This document shows positions 26,859-36,306 of a DNA stretch of 64,000 nt, piece by piece. Positions within the stretch are counted from its first letter, which is position 1. Every line of letters starts with the position of its first letter. The notes under the pieces are model-generated. The model made no database searches, was not told where the DNA came from, and saw only the letters and a list, made by a program, of their open reading frames with translations. The position numbers were made by a program, and so were the translations under genes. The stretch comes from Neoaquamicrobium sediminum (lineage in GTDB: Bacteria; Pseudomonadota; Alphaproteobacteria; Rhizobiales; Rhizobiaceae), in assembly GCF_013240295.1 (NCBI RefSeq), contig NZ_JABETK010000001.1, forward strand, positions 744,001-808,000, given 5' to 3'.

Positions 26859-27845
26859 TTATAGCAGGCCGACCTCACGAAGCAGCGCAAGCGTCCCTTC
26901 GAGATCGCCGATCTGGTTGAGATCGACCTGGGGGCTGATCTCGTTCACGGTTTCGAGGGATTCAAGGGTGTCGTGCGGGATGATGCCTGAGCGCACCGGA
27001 TATTCGTAGCCCTGGAGGGTGATGAACTGCTGGGCGGCCGGCGAAAGCAGGAAGTCGATGAACTTCTGTGCATTTTCCTTGTTGTCGCTCGCCTCGACGA
27101 TGCCCGCGCCGGCTACGAGGATGAGATTGCCGATGTCACCGGAAGCGAACGGCGTCTGGCCTACCGGGAACTCTGCATCCCGCGCGGTGTAGCGGCCGAG
27201 ATAGTAATTGTTGACCAGGCCGAAATCGACCTCGCCATTGGCAATCGCGTCGATCTGCGTGCCGTTGTTGCGGTAGACCTTCGCATCGTTGGCGATCATG
27301 CCCTCCAGCCACTCTTTGGTGGCCTCGTCGCCATGGGCGACGCGGAAGGCCGTGACGAACGCCTGGAACCCGCCATTCGTCGGTGCCCAGGCGACACGCC
27401 CTTTGTACTTCTCGTCGGTCAGGTCGGCGATGCCCTGCGGCAGATCATCCTCCTCGACACGCTCCGTCGAGTAGATCAGAACGCGGTTCCTTCCGGACGT
27501 CGCGACCCATTTGTTGGCATCCGACCGAAAGGCTTCGAGGACTGCACCATTCACCTCTGCCGGCAGTTCGGCAAACGCTTCAGAGAGCGCGCCGAGCGCG
27601 CCCGCATCCTGCGCCCAGAACACATCCGCTGGGCTGTTCGCGCCTTCCTCCAGCAGCAACGTCGCGAGTTCGGATGTGCCGCCGTAGCGCACTTCGGCGG
27701 TTATGCCGGATTCGGCTTCAAACTGCCTGATCAGCGGCGCGATCAGCGCCTCGCCGCGGCCCGAGTAGATGGTGACGGATTCAGCCAGGGCAAAGGTCGT
27801 CATGCCAAGCACCAGACCGAGGCTCGCCAGGATGGTTCTCTTCAT
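26859..27845 (-). CDS. fbpA: Periplasmic Fe3+-binding protein of an ABC importer
   Basis: A 328-residue solute-binding protein with a signal peptide (KRTILASLGLVLGMTTFALA, cut near ALA-ES). It starts with the family's VTIYSGRGEALI, has NNYYLGRY, whose adjacent tyrosines are the usual iron ligands, and FLLSPAAQQFIT near the end. GGAGAGACATTA precedes the ATG. The order A-B-C is standard. Iron uptake next to toxic-metal export suggests repair of iron supply under metal stress. No MerR-type site is present upstream. Confidence 0.85.
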   Translation of the reverse strand: MKRTILASLGLVLGMTTFALAESVTIYSGRGEALIAPLIRQFEAESGITAEVRYGGTSELATLLLEEGANSPADVFWAQDAGALGALSEAFAELPAEVNGAVLEAFRSDANKWVATSGRNRVLIYSTERVEEDDLPQGIADLTDEKYKGRVAWAPTNGGFQAFVTAFRVAHGDEATKEWLEGMIANDAKVYRNNGTQIDAIANGEVDFGLVNNYYLGRYTARDAEFPVGQTPFASGDIGNLILVAGAGIVEASDNKENAQKFIDFLLSPAAQQFITLQGYEYPVRSGIIPHDTLESLETVNEISPQVDLNQIGDLEGTLALLREVGLL

Positions 27846-28176
27846 TAATGTCTCTCCTGTATATATTTTTCCACACCCGTGAGGATGGGACGCTTGAAGC
27901 CGCGGTCGACGGATGCGGTCCGTGCGCCTTGGCAAAGCTAAGCCGGGCAGATGCGGCACATGTCCGCCATCCGCCGGCGAGCACACCAGGTGCGGCCAGT
28001 TAAGAAGACCTGCGGAGGTGGAAGTCCTGGCGAACGTTCACACGATCATCGATCGCGTCGGCTCAGATGGAGACCGCCCCTTGGTCCGTTGACGACAGAT
28101 AACTATTCAAAAATTGTCCACTTTAATATCGGCCTAAGACCATTGGCCACACGTATGGGGCTAAAGTCCGATACGG
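27846..28176. other. Intergenic region between fbpA and the response regulator gene
   Basis: No gene was recognised. AT-rich TATATATTTTT lies just upstream of fbpA and may be part of its promoter or an iron-responsive site. The 28090-28170 part is AT-richer than its surroundings and holds no clear hairpin. Confidence 0.4.
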
Positions 28177-28848
28177 TCAGCCCGCCGGCTCGGCGCTCCG
28201 CCAGACCATCGCAGCTTCCGTGCGGTTGCGCACCTGCAGCTTCTGCAGGATGCGGGTCACGTGGTGCTTCACCGTCTTTTCCTGCATGTCGCCTTGCCGG
28301 GCGATCTCCTTGTTGGAAAAGCCGGCTGCCACCATCTTGAGCACATGCGCTTCACGCGGCGTCAGTTGTGCCAGACGGCGGTTGGTTGGGTCCCCTATGT
28401 CTGGCTCCTTCGTCTGGAACCATCCCTCGGCGCCGTTGTGTCCGGACAGGATCGCCGCTGCCAGCGTCGGCGCAACGTGGCCCACTCCTCGCGCGATATC
28501 GCGCACCGCGTCGATCAGTGCGTTGCCTCCGACGCCTTTCAGAACGTAGCCCCGCGCGCCAAGCTTCATCGCCTTCAGGACGTCATCGCAATCCTCCGAT
28601 GCGGTGAGCACGGCAACGCGCAACGCGGGCTGGCAAGCGCGGATATGCTCCAGCGCAGCGAACCCGCCACCCGGCATCGACAGATCGAGCAGGACGACAT
28701 CCGGTTGCAGGTCGCGCGAAAGGTCGACAGCATCCTGTGCGCACGTCCCTTCGCCGCAGACGACGAGATCTTCCGTTTCGCCCAGCGCCATGGAAAGACC
28801 CTGGCGGAAGAGCGGGTGATCGTCGACGATCAGAACACGTGTCGTCAT
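28177..28848 (-). CDS. NarL/FixJ-family response regulator
   Basis: A 223-residue protein. The receiver domain (1-120) has Asp-Asp at 9-10 (VLIVDDHPLFRQGL), a phospho-acceptor Asp in VVLLDLSMPGG and Lys in YVLKGVGG. The LuxR-type HTH is at about 155-215 (LTPREAHVLKMVAAGFSNKE, TVKHHVTRILQKL). It overlaps the histidine kinase gene by 4 bp (ATGA). Targets are unknown. Confidence 0.9.
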   Translation of the reverse strand: MTTRVLIVDDHPLFRQGLSMALGETEDLVVCGEGTCAQDAVDLSRDLQPDVVLLDLSMPGGGFAALEHIRACQPALRVAVLTASEDCDDVLKAMKLGARGYVLKGVGGNALIDAVRDIARGVGHVAPTLAAAILSGHNGAEGWFQTKEPDIGDPTNRRLAQLTPREAHVLKMVAAGFSNKEIARQGDMQEKTVKHHVTRILQKLQVRNRTEAAMVWRSAEPAG

Positions 28849-30218
28849 GTCATCGCCTCCTTGTCTTCCGGCAGACGCATGACGACGCGCGTTCCGCCGC
28901 CCTGGCGGCTGTGCAGATCGAAGCAGCCCTTAAGGCCAGCCACGCGCTCGCGCAGGCCCAGCAGGCCGAGTCCTTCTCCCCCTTCCGGTGGGGCGAATCC
29001 GGGACCGTCGTCGCAGACCTGGACCTCGATGCCGTCCGAAGACCTGGCGATCGCCACGGTCTGGCGTGCTCCATGCGCATGCTTCGATCCATTGTTGAGC
29101 GTTTCCTGCAGGAAACGATAGATGCAGGTCTTGGCCGCCGGCGACAGTTCTGGCAGATCGTCCTCCAGGTTCAGGACGACCTTGCGGCCCGTCCGCCGCT
29201 CATGCGCAGACACGACCTTCTTCACTATCGTCGCCACCGACCAGGCCTCTACCTCCGGCAACGCCAATCCGCTGCAGATATCACGGATCTCCTTCATTGC
29301 CTCATTGACGGCCTGGCGAACCTGTTCACGCCTGGAGTGTTGCGGGCTGTCGAGACGAAGCGCCGCAAAGGCGAGCAGCTGGACCGGTCCATCATGCAGC
29401 TCGGCGGAGATCCGCCGAAGGTTGCGCTCGTTAAAGTCGGCGATGCGATGGTTGGCCTGTTCGACACGCTGGGTAAGCCCCGTGTTTTGTTCCAGCAGCG
29501 CCGAAAGCTGATCGATCTGATCGTCCAGAGCCCGGCGCTGGAGCGAGATTGTCCTGTTGCCGCGCGCGAACAGTGCATAGAGCGCCGAGAACATGCCGAG
29601 GGAGACCAGACCGACGACGAACCAGCTCTTGACGCGCGCGTCGAAAAGATGCTCCCGCAGCCTCTCCGCGGTCGTGTAGAACTCCGCCACCGCTATAATC
29701 CGGCCTGTCGTGGCCGAGCGCACCGGGCTGTACACTTCCAGAAGCGGTGCATTCCGGTCGATATCGCTGACGATATGGGATTGGCGCGCCAGCGCCGCGT
29801 CGACCCTGCCTGCAAGAGCCTGCGCCAGACCGTCGCTCACATCGAAGATGCTACCTACAAGGTCGGGATTGTCGCTGAACACGATCCGGCCACTCGGGTC
29901 CCAGAGCTTGAACGCGGAGACTTCGTCGCGGAGCGCGCCGCGCCTGACGATGAAGTCGAGCTCACGTCTGGCTTCGTCTCCAAGGCTTCCTCCATCGTCC
30001 AGTTCCTGGGTCACAGGCGCGATGAGTGCGTCGACATAGAGCGCGGTGACCGCTCCCGCGCTGTCCGTGACGCCTTCCTCGATCTCGGACGTGACCCAGA
30101 GTCCGATGACAAGCATGCCTGCGATGAGCACAGTTCCTGACACCATCATGAATTGGGTGACGAGGTTTCCCGGTTTCGGGATCTGGCTCTCGCGCCTGGG
30201 TAGAATTGTTTCGCTCAT
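28845..30218 (-). CDS. NarX/DegS-type sensor histidine kinase
   Basis: A 457-residue inner-membrane kinase. TM1 is at about 20-42, then a periplasmic sensing domain of about 150 residues (FKLWDPSGRIVFSDNPDLVG), TM2 near 205-225, a coiled coil (RRALDDQIDQLSALLEQ), HisKA_3 with the phospho-His in RISAELHDGPVQLLAF, and an HATPase_c domain (FLQETLNNGSKHAHG, CDDGPGFAPPEGG, GLGLLGLRERV). The ATG at 30218 is preferred over the one 12 codons upstream. Operon with the response regulator. The signal is unknown; an envelope or metal cue fits the setting. Confidence 0.88.
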   Translation of the reverse strand: MSETILPRRESQIPKPGNLVTQFMMVSGTVLIAGMLVIGLWVTSEIEEGVTDSAGAVTALYVDALIAPVTQELDDGGSLGDEARRELDFIVRRGALRDEVSAFKLWDPSGRIVFSDNPDLVGSIFDVSDGLAQALAGRVDAALARQSHIVSDIDRNAPLLEVYSPVRSATTGRIIAVAEFYTTAERLREHLFDARVKSWFVVGLVSLGMFSALYALFARGNRTISLQRRALDDQIDQLSALLEQNTGLTQRVEQANHRIADFNERNLRRISAELHDGPVQLLAFAALRLDSPQHSRREQVRQAVNEAMKEIRDICSGLALPEVEAWSVATIVKKVVSAHERRTGRKVVLNLEDDLPELSPAAKTCIYRFLQETLNNGSKHAHGARQTVAIARSSDGIEVQVCDDGPGFAPPEGGEGLGLLGLRERVAGLKGCFDLHSRQGGGTRVVMRLPEDKEAMT

Positions 30219-30465
30219 CAGGTTCTCGACCAGTCTGACATTGGACCGCGGCAATCCACGGCCGTTCCTGCAGGCGGCCAGCGTGCTGGCACGGGGTGAA
30301 CGCCATCATTGCTGAGACTATATCCGATGAAAGATCATTTTCACCGGTGCACTTGCGTCTCCTTCGGTGGACTGTGCCGGGGCTGTTGTGCTTGGACCGA
30401 AATGGCCGCCGGGCAAGACGCCAAACGTCAAAGGGGTCGATCGTCAAGAAATCTGAAATTGCCTC
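30219..30465. other. Divergent intergenic region between the kinase and ZntA-like ATPase genes
   Basis: No gene seen. A small open stretch near 30309-30460 codes for nothing recognisable. The kinase promoter should lie here; the ATPase promoter follows at 30466. Confidence 0.35.
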
Positions 30466-30496
30466 TTGATCCTCTAGCTGCTGTAGGTCGTATGAG
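30466..30496 (+). promoter_or_regulatory. MerR-type promoter/operator of zntA-sco-dsbB-dsbA
   Basis: -35 TTGATC, 19-bp spacer CTCTAGCTGCTGTAGGTCG, -10 TATGAG. It ends 27 bp before the ATG at 30524. Confidence 0.8.
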
Positions 30497-30523
30497 TGCG
30501 CTCCTGAGATCCAGGAGTGATGA

Positions 30524-32836
30524 ATGATGACGGTGCCGCAACGCCAGACGCGCTTTCGCGTGGAGGGGATGGATTGCGCGAGTTGCGCAGCCAAAATCGA
30601 CACGGCTGTTCGTCGAATCGCCACAGTCAACGATGTGAGTGTCTCGGTCGTGGCCGGCACGATGACGGTGACCCACGGGCCTGATGCCGATCTCGATAGT
30701 GTCGCGCGCAAGGTCGGGAGCCTCGGCTACAAGGCTGCCCGTCTCACGCCCGCCGATGACGCCACTGCTCCCCGTGTCGCCGGCGCAGCACATGTCCACG
30801 GACCTGAATGCCGCCATGAGGGGCATCATCATCACGAGGGCCACACCCACGATGGCGCAGATCATCGACACGACCACGCACACGGACCCGTGGTGCGGGG
30901 GTCGGAGCACGAAAAGCACGCCCTTCACGGCATGCATGGTCATGATCATGCACCGACTGACGGTCCATGGTGGAGCACATCCAAGGCGAAGCTGACGATC
31001 ATCTGCGGCGCCGCGCTCGCCGTCGCCTTCGGGCTGTCGCAGCTTCTGCCGCAGACGCAGCCTTGGGGTTTCATCGTCGCCATGGCGGTCGGTCTCGTTC
31101 CGATTGCGCGGCGGGCGCTGTTCGGTGCGATGAACGGCAGCCCGTTCTCGATCGAGACGCTCATGACGGTAGCTGCGGTGGGGGCCGTCATCATCAATGC
31201 TGCGGAAGAGGCTGCGGTCGTCGTCTTCCTGTTCCTCGTCGGTGAACTGCTGGAGGGCATCGCGACGGGGCGGGCTCGGGCCTCGATCCGCGCGCTGGCC
31301 ACGCTGATGCCCAAGACCGCACTGCTGGAAAGCGAGGGCGGGACGCGGACCGTTCCGGCGGACAGCCTCACGGTCGGTTCGATCGTGATGATCCGTCCAG
31401 GCGATCGCGTGCCTGCCGACGGCGTCGTGCTTTCCGGGGAGAGCGCGGTCGACGAGGCACCGGTGACAGGCGAGTCGGTTCCCAAGCGCAAAGAGGAAGG
31501 CGACAAGGTGTTCGCCGGCACGGTGAACCAGGAAGGCGTGCTGCGTGTGCGCGTGACTGCGGCCGCAGCAGACAACACGATCGCGCGCATCATTGCGCTG
31601 GTCGAGGAGGCGCAGGAGTCGAAGGCTCCGACCGAACGCTTCATCGACCGCTTCTCCAAATACTATACGCCAGGAGTGATGGTCGTGGCGGCACTCGTGG
31701 CGATCCTGCCGCCGCTGCTGGGCGGCGCAGAGTGGAATACCTGGATTTATCGCGGCCTCGCAGTGCTCCTGATCGGCTGCCCGTGCGCCCTCGTCATCTC
31801 GACGCCGGCGGCGATCGCGGCAGGACTTTCCGCCGGCGCCCGGCGTGGCCTTCTGATGAAGGGCGGAGCTGTGCTGGAGAACCTGGGCAAGGTCGACCGC
31901 GTCGCTTTCGACAAGACCGGGACACTGACCGAGGGCAAGCCGAAGGTAACCGACATCGTCGGCGTCGCGCGCGAAGAGCGCGAGACTCTCCGCCGCCTCG
32001 CGGCTTCGCTGGAGGTGGGTTCCAGCCATCCACTGGCGGTTGCGATCCTGGCAAAGGCCGAGGCCGAGAATGTGCCCGTGGTTGCCGCGACGGAGGCGGC
32101 CGCCGTGGGTGGCAAGGGCGTGGTCGGAACGCTCGAGGGTGTGAAGCTGTTCTTCGCCTCGCCCCGGGCGGCCGGCCAGCAGGTCATGCTGGGCGAGGCC
32201 CTTTCCGCGCGCATAGCCTCGCTCAACGACGAGGGCAAGACGGTGTCGGTACTGCTGGCAGGCGGTCAGGTCGCCGGTTTGATTGCGATGCGAGACGAGC
32301 CACGCGACGACGCCAAGGCCGGCATCGCCGCGCTGCGTGAACTGGGTGCTGACTCTGTCATGCTGACTGGCGACAACCAGCGCACGGCCAAGGCGATTGC
32401 CGCCTCGCTCGGGATGGAAGCGCGTGCGGAGCTCTTGCCTCAGGACAAGCAGAAGATCGTCGGCGAGATGCGGGCGACGGGTTCGTTCGTCGCCAAGGTC
32501 GGCGACGGCATCAACGATGCGCCGGCACTTGCCGCCGCCGACATCGGCATCGCCATGGGAAGCGGAACCGATGTTGCCCTGGAGACAGCAGATGCAGCGG
32601 TTCTGCACGGCCGCGTCAAGGACGTAGCGAACATGGTGGCGCTGTCGCGTGCCACCATGCGCAACATCGTTCAGAACATCGTCTTGTCGCTTGGGTTGAA
32701 GGCGGTGTTCCTCGTCACAACCGTCCTCGGTGTGACCGGGCTGTGGCCGGCGATCCTCGCCGATACCGGCGCGACAGTGCTCGTCACCGCCAACGCCATG
32801 CGGCTGCTCGCATGGCGAGGCATCAAGGATGCCTGA
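30524..32836 (+). CDS. P1B-2-type heavy-metal ATPase (ZntA/CadA-like; Zn/Cd/Pb efflux)
   Basis: A 770-residue pump. One HMA domain carries GMDCASC (Cys18, Cys21); residues 88-145 are strongly His-rich, a likely metal sponge or sensor. The core has TGES, the CPC ion path near 418-420 (IGCPCALVISTP), DKTGT near 463, the HP motif SSHPLAVAI, GDGINDAPAL, and ADTGATVLVTANAMRLL in the last helix, carrying the Asp typical of ZntA. CPC with this last motif defines P1B-2 (Zn, Cd, Pb). CCAGGAGTGATGA precedes the ATG. It heads an operon with sco, dsbB and dsbA-like genes, an unusual pairing for a Zn/Cd pump. Confidence 0.92.
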   Translation: MMTVPQRQTRFRVEGMDCASCAAKIDTAVRRIATVNDVSVSVVAGTMTVTHGPDADLDSVARKVGSLGYKAARLTPADDATAPRVAGAAHVHGPECRHEGHHHHEGHTHDGADHRHDHAHGPVVRGSEHEKHALHGMHGHDHAPTDGPWWSTSKAKLTIICGAALAVAFGLSQLLPQTQPWGFIVAMAVGLVPIARRALFGAMNGSPFSIETLMTVAAVGAVIINAAEEAAVVVFLFLVGELLEGIATGRARASIRALATLMPKTALLESEGGTRTVPADSLTVGSIVMIRPGDRVPADGVVLSGESAVDEAPVTGESVPKRKEEGDKVFAGTVNQEGVLRVRVTAAAADNTIARIIALVEEAQESKAPTERFIDRFSKYYTPGVMVVAALVAILPPLLGGAEWNTWIYRGLAVLLIGCPCALVISTPAAIAAGLSAGARRGLLMKGGAVLENLGKVDRVAFDKTGTLTEGKPKVTDIVGVAREERETLRRLAASLEVGSSHPLAVAILAKAEAENVPVVAATEAAAVGGKGVVGTLEGVKLFFASPRAAGQQVMLGEALSARIASLNDEGKTVSVLLAGGQVAGLIAMRDEPRDDAKAGIAALRELGADSVMLTGDNQRTAKAIAASLGMEARAELLPQDKQKIVGEMRATGSFVAKVGDGINDAPALAAADIGIAMGSGTDVALETADAAVLHGRVKDVANMVALSRATMRNIVQNIVLSLGLKAVFLVTTVLGVTGLWPAILADTGATVLVTANAMRLLAWRGIKDA

Positions 32837-32874
32837 AGCGCGGCCGGGAACTATGGACACGGAGGCCACGCGCC

Positions 32875-33480
32875 ATGACCTTCGTCAAGCTGTTCCGCAT
32901 TGCCATCGTGGTAGCAATTGCGGTCCTGGGCATGTTCCTGGTTGTGTCGACACAGTTGACCGGACAGCGCCAGCCCGCGGAAGCTTCGACCGGGGCGATG
33001 CGTATGGGCGGTCCCTTCTCGCTCGTGTCGCACGAAGGAGACCGCGTGGACAACCAGTCGCTGACGGGGCGATCCTATGTGGTGTTCTTCGGCTTCACCC
33101 CTTGTCCCGAGATCTGCCCGACGACGCTGTTCGAACTGACCGACCTTATGGGCGAGCTGGGTCCGGATGCGGACAAGCTTGAGGTCCTGTTCATCACCGT
33201 CGATCCCGAGCGCGACACTCAGGACATGCTGGCCGGCTACATGACGCCATTCGACAGTCGCATCACCGCGCTGCGGGGAACGGCCGAGGAGACCGAAGCC
33301 GCCCTTGCCGCATTCTCCGCCTACGCGGCAAAGGTACCCCTCGAAGGCGGCCAATACACTATGGACCACACGGCAGGTGTCTTCCTCATGCGGGGCGACA
33401 GCAGCTTCGGTGGCATTCTCGATATGCACGAACCGCGCGATACGAGGCTGGAGAAACTGCGCCGTCTCGTGAGCGCCTGA
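32875..33480 (+). CDS. SCO1/SenC-type copper chaperone, second copy
   Basis: A 201-residue protein with one N-terminal membrane helix (FRIAIVVAIAVLGMFLVVST) and the SCO fold. CPEIC (77-81) and His165 in YTMDHTAGVFL form the copper site. GGAGG precedes the ATG at 32875. It is about half identical by eye to the SCO at 22568 and has the same spacing of ligands. It lies 38 bp after zntA and 13 bp before dsbB. Here it may act as a thiol reductase with DsbA/B as well as in copper delivery. Confidence 0.9.
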   Translation: MTFVKLFRIAIVVAIAVLGMFLVVSTQLTGQRQPAEASTGAMRMGGPFSLVSHEGDRVDNQSLTGRSYVVFFGFTPCPEICPTTLFELTDLMGELGPDADKLEVLFITVDPERDTQDMLAGYMTPFDSRITALRGTAEETEAALAAFSAYAAKVPLEGGQYTMDHTAGVFLMRGDSSFGGILDMHEPRDTRLEKLRRLVSA

Positions 33481-33493
33481 ACGGGACAAGACG

Positions 33494-33943
33494 ATGCTCG
33501 ACAAAGTGACCGGTAAATCCGTTGAAGACTGGAATTCCTGGTGGCTTCTGGTCGCCTGGCTGACCGCGGCCGGGTCGACGCTGGCAGCTCTGTTCATCGG
33601 TGAGATCGTGGGGCAGGCTCCGTGCAACCTTTGTTGGTTCCAGCGTGTGTTCATGTTCCCGCTCGCCATAATGCTCGGCATCGCGGCGTTCAGGCTCGAT
33701 GTCGGTATCAGAATCTATGCATTTCCTCTGGTCGCAGTCGGCGCTGCGATCGCGGCGTTTCACTCGCTGATTTACTTCGGCCTCACTGATGAGGGCATAA
33801 CACCATGCGCGCGCGACGGCCCGTCCTGCTCGGGCGCTGACATGACCATTTTCGGCGGCGTGCCGCTGCCGCTCGTGTCGCTGCTCGCGTTCCTCGCGAT
33901 CGGCGGCAGTCTTGCCTTGTGCCGACCTGGAGTTTTCAAATGA
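33494..33943 (+). CDS. DsbB/BdbC-type membrane disulfide-generating protein
   Basis: A 149-residue four-helix membrane protein. Both redox pairs are present: Cys44/Cys47 in APCNLCWFQR and Cys105/Cys112 in ITPCARDGPSC. It reoxidises the partner DsbA by passing electrons to quinone. The stop overlaps the start of the next gene by 4 bp (ATGA), coupling it to its DsbA. The short form is of the BdbC branch rather than the E. coli type. Confidence 0.9.
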   Translation: MLDKVTGKSVEDWNSWWLLVAWLTAAGSTLAALFIGEIVGQAPCNLCWFQRVFMFPLAIMLGIAAFRLDVGIRIYAFPLVAVGAAIAAFHSLIYFGLTDEGITPCARDGPSCSGADMTIFGGVPLPLVSLLAFLAIGGSLALCRPGVFK

Positions 33944-34587
33944 ACCGTCGACAGGTGACCATCCTATCCGTTGGATTGGCCGCAGGGGCAATCTTCGGTG
34001 CGTCTGCGCTCTACTACAATCGCGCCGGCAGCCTCGATCCGTCCGGCGCCGAAGCTCTCGTGAGGGAGCATTCTCCGGTGATGGGGCCGCCGGACGCTCC
34101 GGTGACGATCGTGGAGTTCTTCGATCCCTCGTGTGAAGCCTGCCGGGCCTTTCATCCCCTCGTGAAGAACATCCTTGCGCAGTATCCCGATGACGTCAGG
34201 GTCGTATTCCGTTACGCAGCTTTTCATGACGGTTCGGATCAGGCGGTCGGGATCATTGAGGCCGCACGACGGCAGGACCTCTTCGTGCCGGTGCTCGAAG
34301 CTCTTCTTGCCGCGCAGCCCGAGTGGGCCTTGCATGGCAACCCGAACCTCGACCGCGCGTGGCAGGCCGCCGCCGCTGCCGGCCTCGACCTCGAGCGCGC
34401 GCGCCAGGACGCGACATCGGCTGAGGTCGCGGCTGTGCTGCGGCAGGATACGAGCGATGTCGACGCGCTCGGGGTCAGGCAGACACCGACGTTCTTTGTG
34501 AACGGAAAGAGCTTGCCGTCTTTCGGACCCCAGCAGCTGATTGAGCTCGTCGAGGCCGAAGTGCAGCTTGCTCGCCAAGGCGGGTGA
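33940..34587 (+). CDS. DsbA/BdbD-type membrane-anchored thiol oxidase
   Basis: A 215-residue protein with an N-terminal helix (ILSVGLAAGAIFGASALYY) that serves as signal or anchor. The active site is CEAC (65-68) in EFFDPSCEACRAF; the cis-Pro loop is VRQTPTFFVNG. Paired with the upstream dsbB it forms a complete oxidising pair. The ATG at 33940 overlaps the dsbB stop. Last gene of the zntA operon; about 40 bp follow before the converging CDF gene. Confidence 0.9.
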   Translation: MNRRQVTILSVGLAAGAIFGASALYYNRAGSLDPSGAEALVREHSPVMGPPDAPVTIVEFFDPSCEACRAFHPLVKNILAQYPDDVRVVFRYAAFHDGSDQAVGIIEAARRQDLFVPVLEALLAAQPEWALHGNPNLDRAWQAAAAAGLDLERARQDATSAEVAAVLRQDTSDVDALGVRQTPTFFVNGKSLPSFGPQQLIELVEAEVQLARQGG

Positions 34588-34627
34588 ACTGATCGGCAAT
34601 GTTTGAGCGCACTGCTGAAAGGCAGGA

Positions 34628-35569
34628 TCACTCGTGCTCGATCTTGAGTTCGCCTGGCGGGTCCACCTGCACGGTGACGTGGTCGATCGCATAGCGCTCC
34701 TTGAGCCAGGCCGAGACGAGCGGCGGGAGGCTGAGCGGATCCGTTCCTGTCGCCGGGCTGACATGGACCGTGGCAACGCTCGTCTCGTCCGTCAGCGTCC
34801 AGGCGTGAAAGTGGCCGGCCTCGGCAACGCCCGGTATGCCTGAGAGCCCCCGCTCAGCCTCGATCGCGTCCACACCTCGCGGAACCGCTTGCAGCAGGAC
34901 GCGGATTGAATCCGAGACCAGGCTCCATGCGGACCTGACGACGAGCCCCGCCACCAGCACCGAAAGGATGGGATCGAGGATCGTCCAACCGGTCAGCATG
35001 ATCCCGATCGCCGCGGCGATTGCACCGACGGATCCGAGCAGGTCGCCGATGACATGCAGAAACGCGCCCCTGAGATTGCTATCGCCCTTGTTGCCCGACC
35101 ACAGGATCCAGGCGCCGGCAACGTTCACGCAAAGGCCGATCACCGCGACGATCAGCATCGGGCCCGCCAGTATCTCGACCGGCGCGTTGATGCGTTGCAC
35201 TGCCTCCCAGGCGATCCAGGCCACGAGCAGCAGCAGCGTCGCACCGTTGGCAAGCGCTGCCAGGACCCGCACCCGATGGAAGCCATAGGTGCGCGTGGCA
35301 TCCGCCGCGCGGCGAGCGATGCGATAGGCGATCAGGGCGAGCAGCAGCGCGGCCGCGTCGGAGACCATGTGTCCCGCATCGGCGATCAGCGCGAGCGAGC
35401 CTGAAAGCCAGCCGCCGATCGCCTGCACGATGGCGTATCCGGCGGTGAAGACGAGGACGAACCGGATTCGCCGTTCATTGGAGGAGGTCACGACCTGTGA
35501 ATGATCGTGTCCGTCCTCGTGCGCGTGCCCTTGATGGTCCGTTTTCGAGATCTCTGGATTTCCGGTCAC
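34628..35569 (-). CDS. Cation diffusion facilitator (ZitB/CzcD type), Zn/Cd/Co exporter
   Basis: A 313-residue inner-membrane antiporter with six helices. His-rich N-terminus (HQGHAHEDGHDHS). The transport sites are in TM2 (LIADAGHMVSDAAAL) and TM5 (LHVIGDLLGSVGAI). A C-terminal cytoplasmic domain (HFHAWTLTDETSVATVHV) follows. It uses GTG at 35569, 1 bp after the TGA of the HXXEE gene, with AGGAGCTTGAT as ribosome site, so translation is coupled. Driven from the MerR-type promoter at 36307-36337. Confidence 0.92.
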   Translation of the reverse strand: MTGNPEISKTDHQGHAHEDGHDHSQVVTSSNERRIRFVLVFTAGYAIVQAIGGWLSGSLALIADAGHMVSDAAALLLALIAYRIARRAADATRTYGFHRVRVLAALANGATLLLLVAWIAWEAVQRINAPVEILAGPMLIVAVIGLCVNVAGAWILWSGNKGDSNLRGAFLHVIGDLLGSVGAIAAAIGIMLTGWTILDPILSVLVAGLVVRSAWSLVSDSIRVLLQAVPRGVDAIEAERGLSGIPGVAEAGHFHAWTLTDETSVATVHVSPATGTDPLSLPPLVSAWLKERYAIDHVTVQVDPPGELKIEHE

Positions 35570-35570
35570 A

Positions 35571-36119
35571 TCAAGCTCCTCTGGAAAGACGCCTCATGCC
35601 CCACCACGCTACAGGTGCGAGCAGCACGACGCTCGCCATCCCGGGAAAATAGGCAAAAAGCTCTGGGGCAAACCAAGGGAAGACGATAAGGTGCGCGAGC
35701 TCGGTGATGCCCATGGCGGCGAAGAAGGTCCAGGCGAGATAGGAGCCGAAGCGATATCCGCGCATGACCAGAACCGGCATCAGCAGCCACGCTCCGACGG
35801 ACAGCAGCACCAGCATGATCACCTGCCAAGAAGCGGTATCGGGAGTGACTATGCCGGTGATCGTCGCCAGCTTCTCGAAGAAGCCCATCGAGTACTCCTC
35901 GACGCGGTGAAGGGCGAAAAGTGCCAACGCCAGAAAGTACGGGATCCTGATCGCAGTGAAGGATGGGGATGCCGGAAAGAACAGCCACAGCACGAACCCG
36001 CCGACGAATCCGGAGGTGAAGATTAGCATCGTCCAGAAGCCGAAAGCGGCATAGCCGAGGGCAAGAACCGCTACGGTGAAGAGAAATGCGGCTGTGACGG
36101 TATAGGAGTTGCTGGTCAT
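35571..36119 (-). CDS. HXXEE-domain membrane protein
   Basis: A 182-residue protein with five to six hydrophobic segments. LFALHRVEEYSMGF carries the HxxEE motif naming the family; ELAHLIVFPWF adds a further His. The function of the family is unknown. It is translationally coupled to the downstream CDF exporter and lies first after a MerR-type promoter, so an accessory role in metal export is a fair guess. The ATG at 36119 is chosen; longer versions add a non-conserved 38 residues. Confidence 0.75.
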   Translation of the reverse strand: MTSNSYTVTAAFLFTVAVLALGYAAFGFWTMLIFTSGFVGGFVLWLFFPASPSFTAIRIPYFLALALFALHRVEEYSMGFFEKLATITGIVTPDTASWQVIMLVLLSVGAWLLMPVLVMRGYRFGSYLAWTFFAAMGITELAHLIVFPWFAPELFAYFPGMASVVLLAPVAWWGMRRLSRGA

Positions 36120-36306
36120 GGTCGGCCCGGCAACGCGAATGTCCAGGCACGCAGGATTAGATCCTGATCGGGCTTGTTCGGCCCACGGGTGCTTACTTCG
36201 TATGACAACCCGGCGTTGCTCGAAAGTGTGCAAGGGCCGTCGGTCTGCTGCTTATAGGATGCGGTTTCGCGGATCATGGGTGGCTCGCCTGATGCAGTCT
36301 TGACCC

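Noticed and set aside
30428..32869. An 813-codon open frame on the minus strand opposite the ZntA-like ATPase gene
   Set aside because: It is the mirror of a GC-rich real gene; the translation is rich in His, Arg and Asp without domains, and the plus-strand product is unmistakable.
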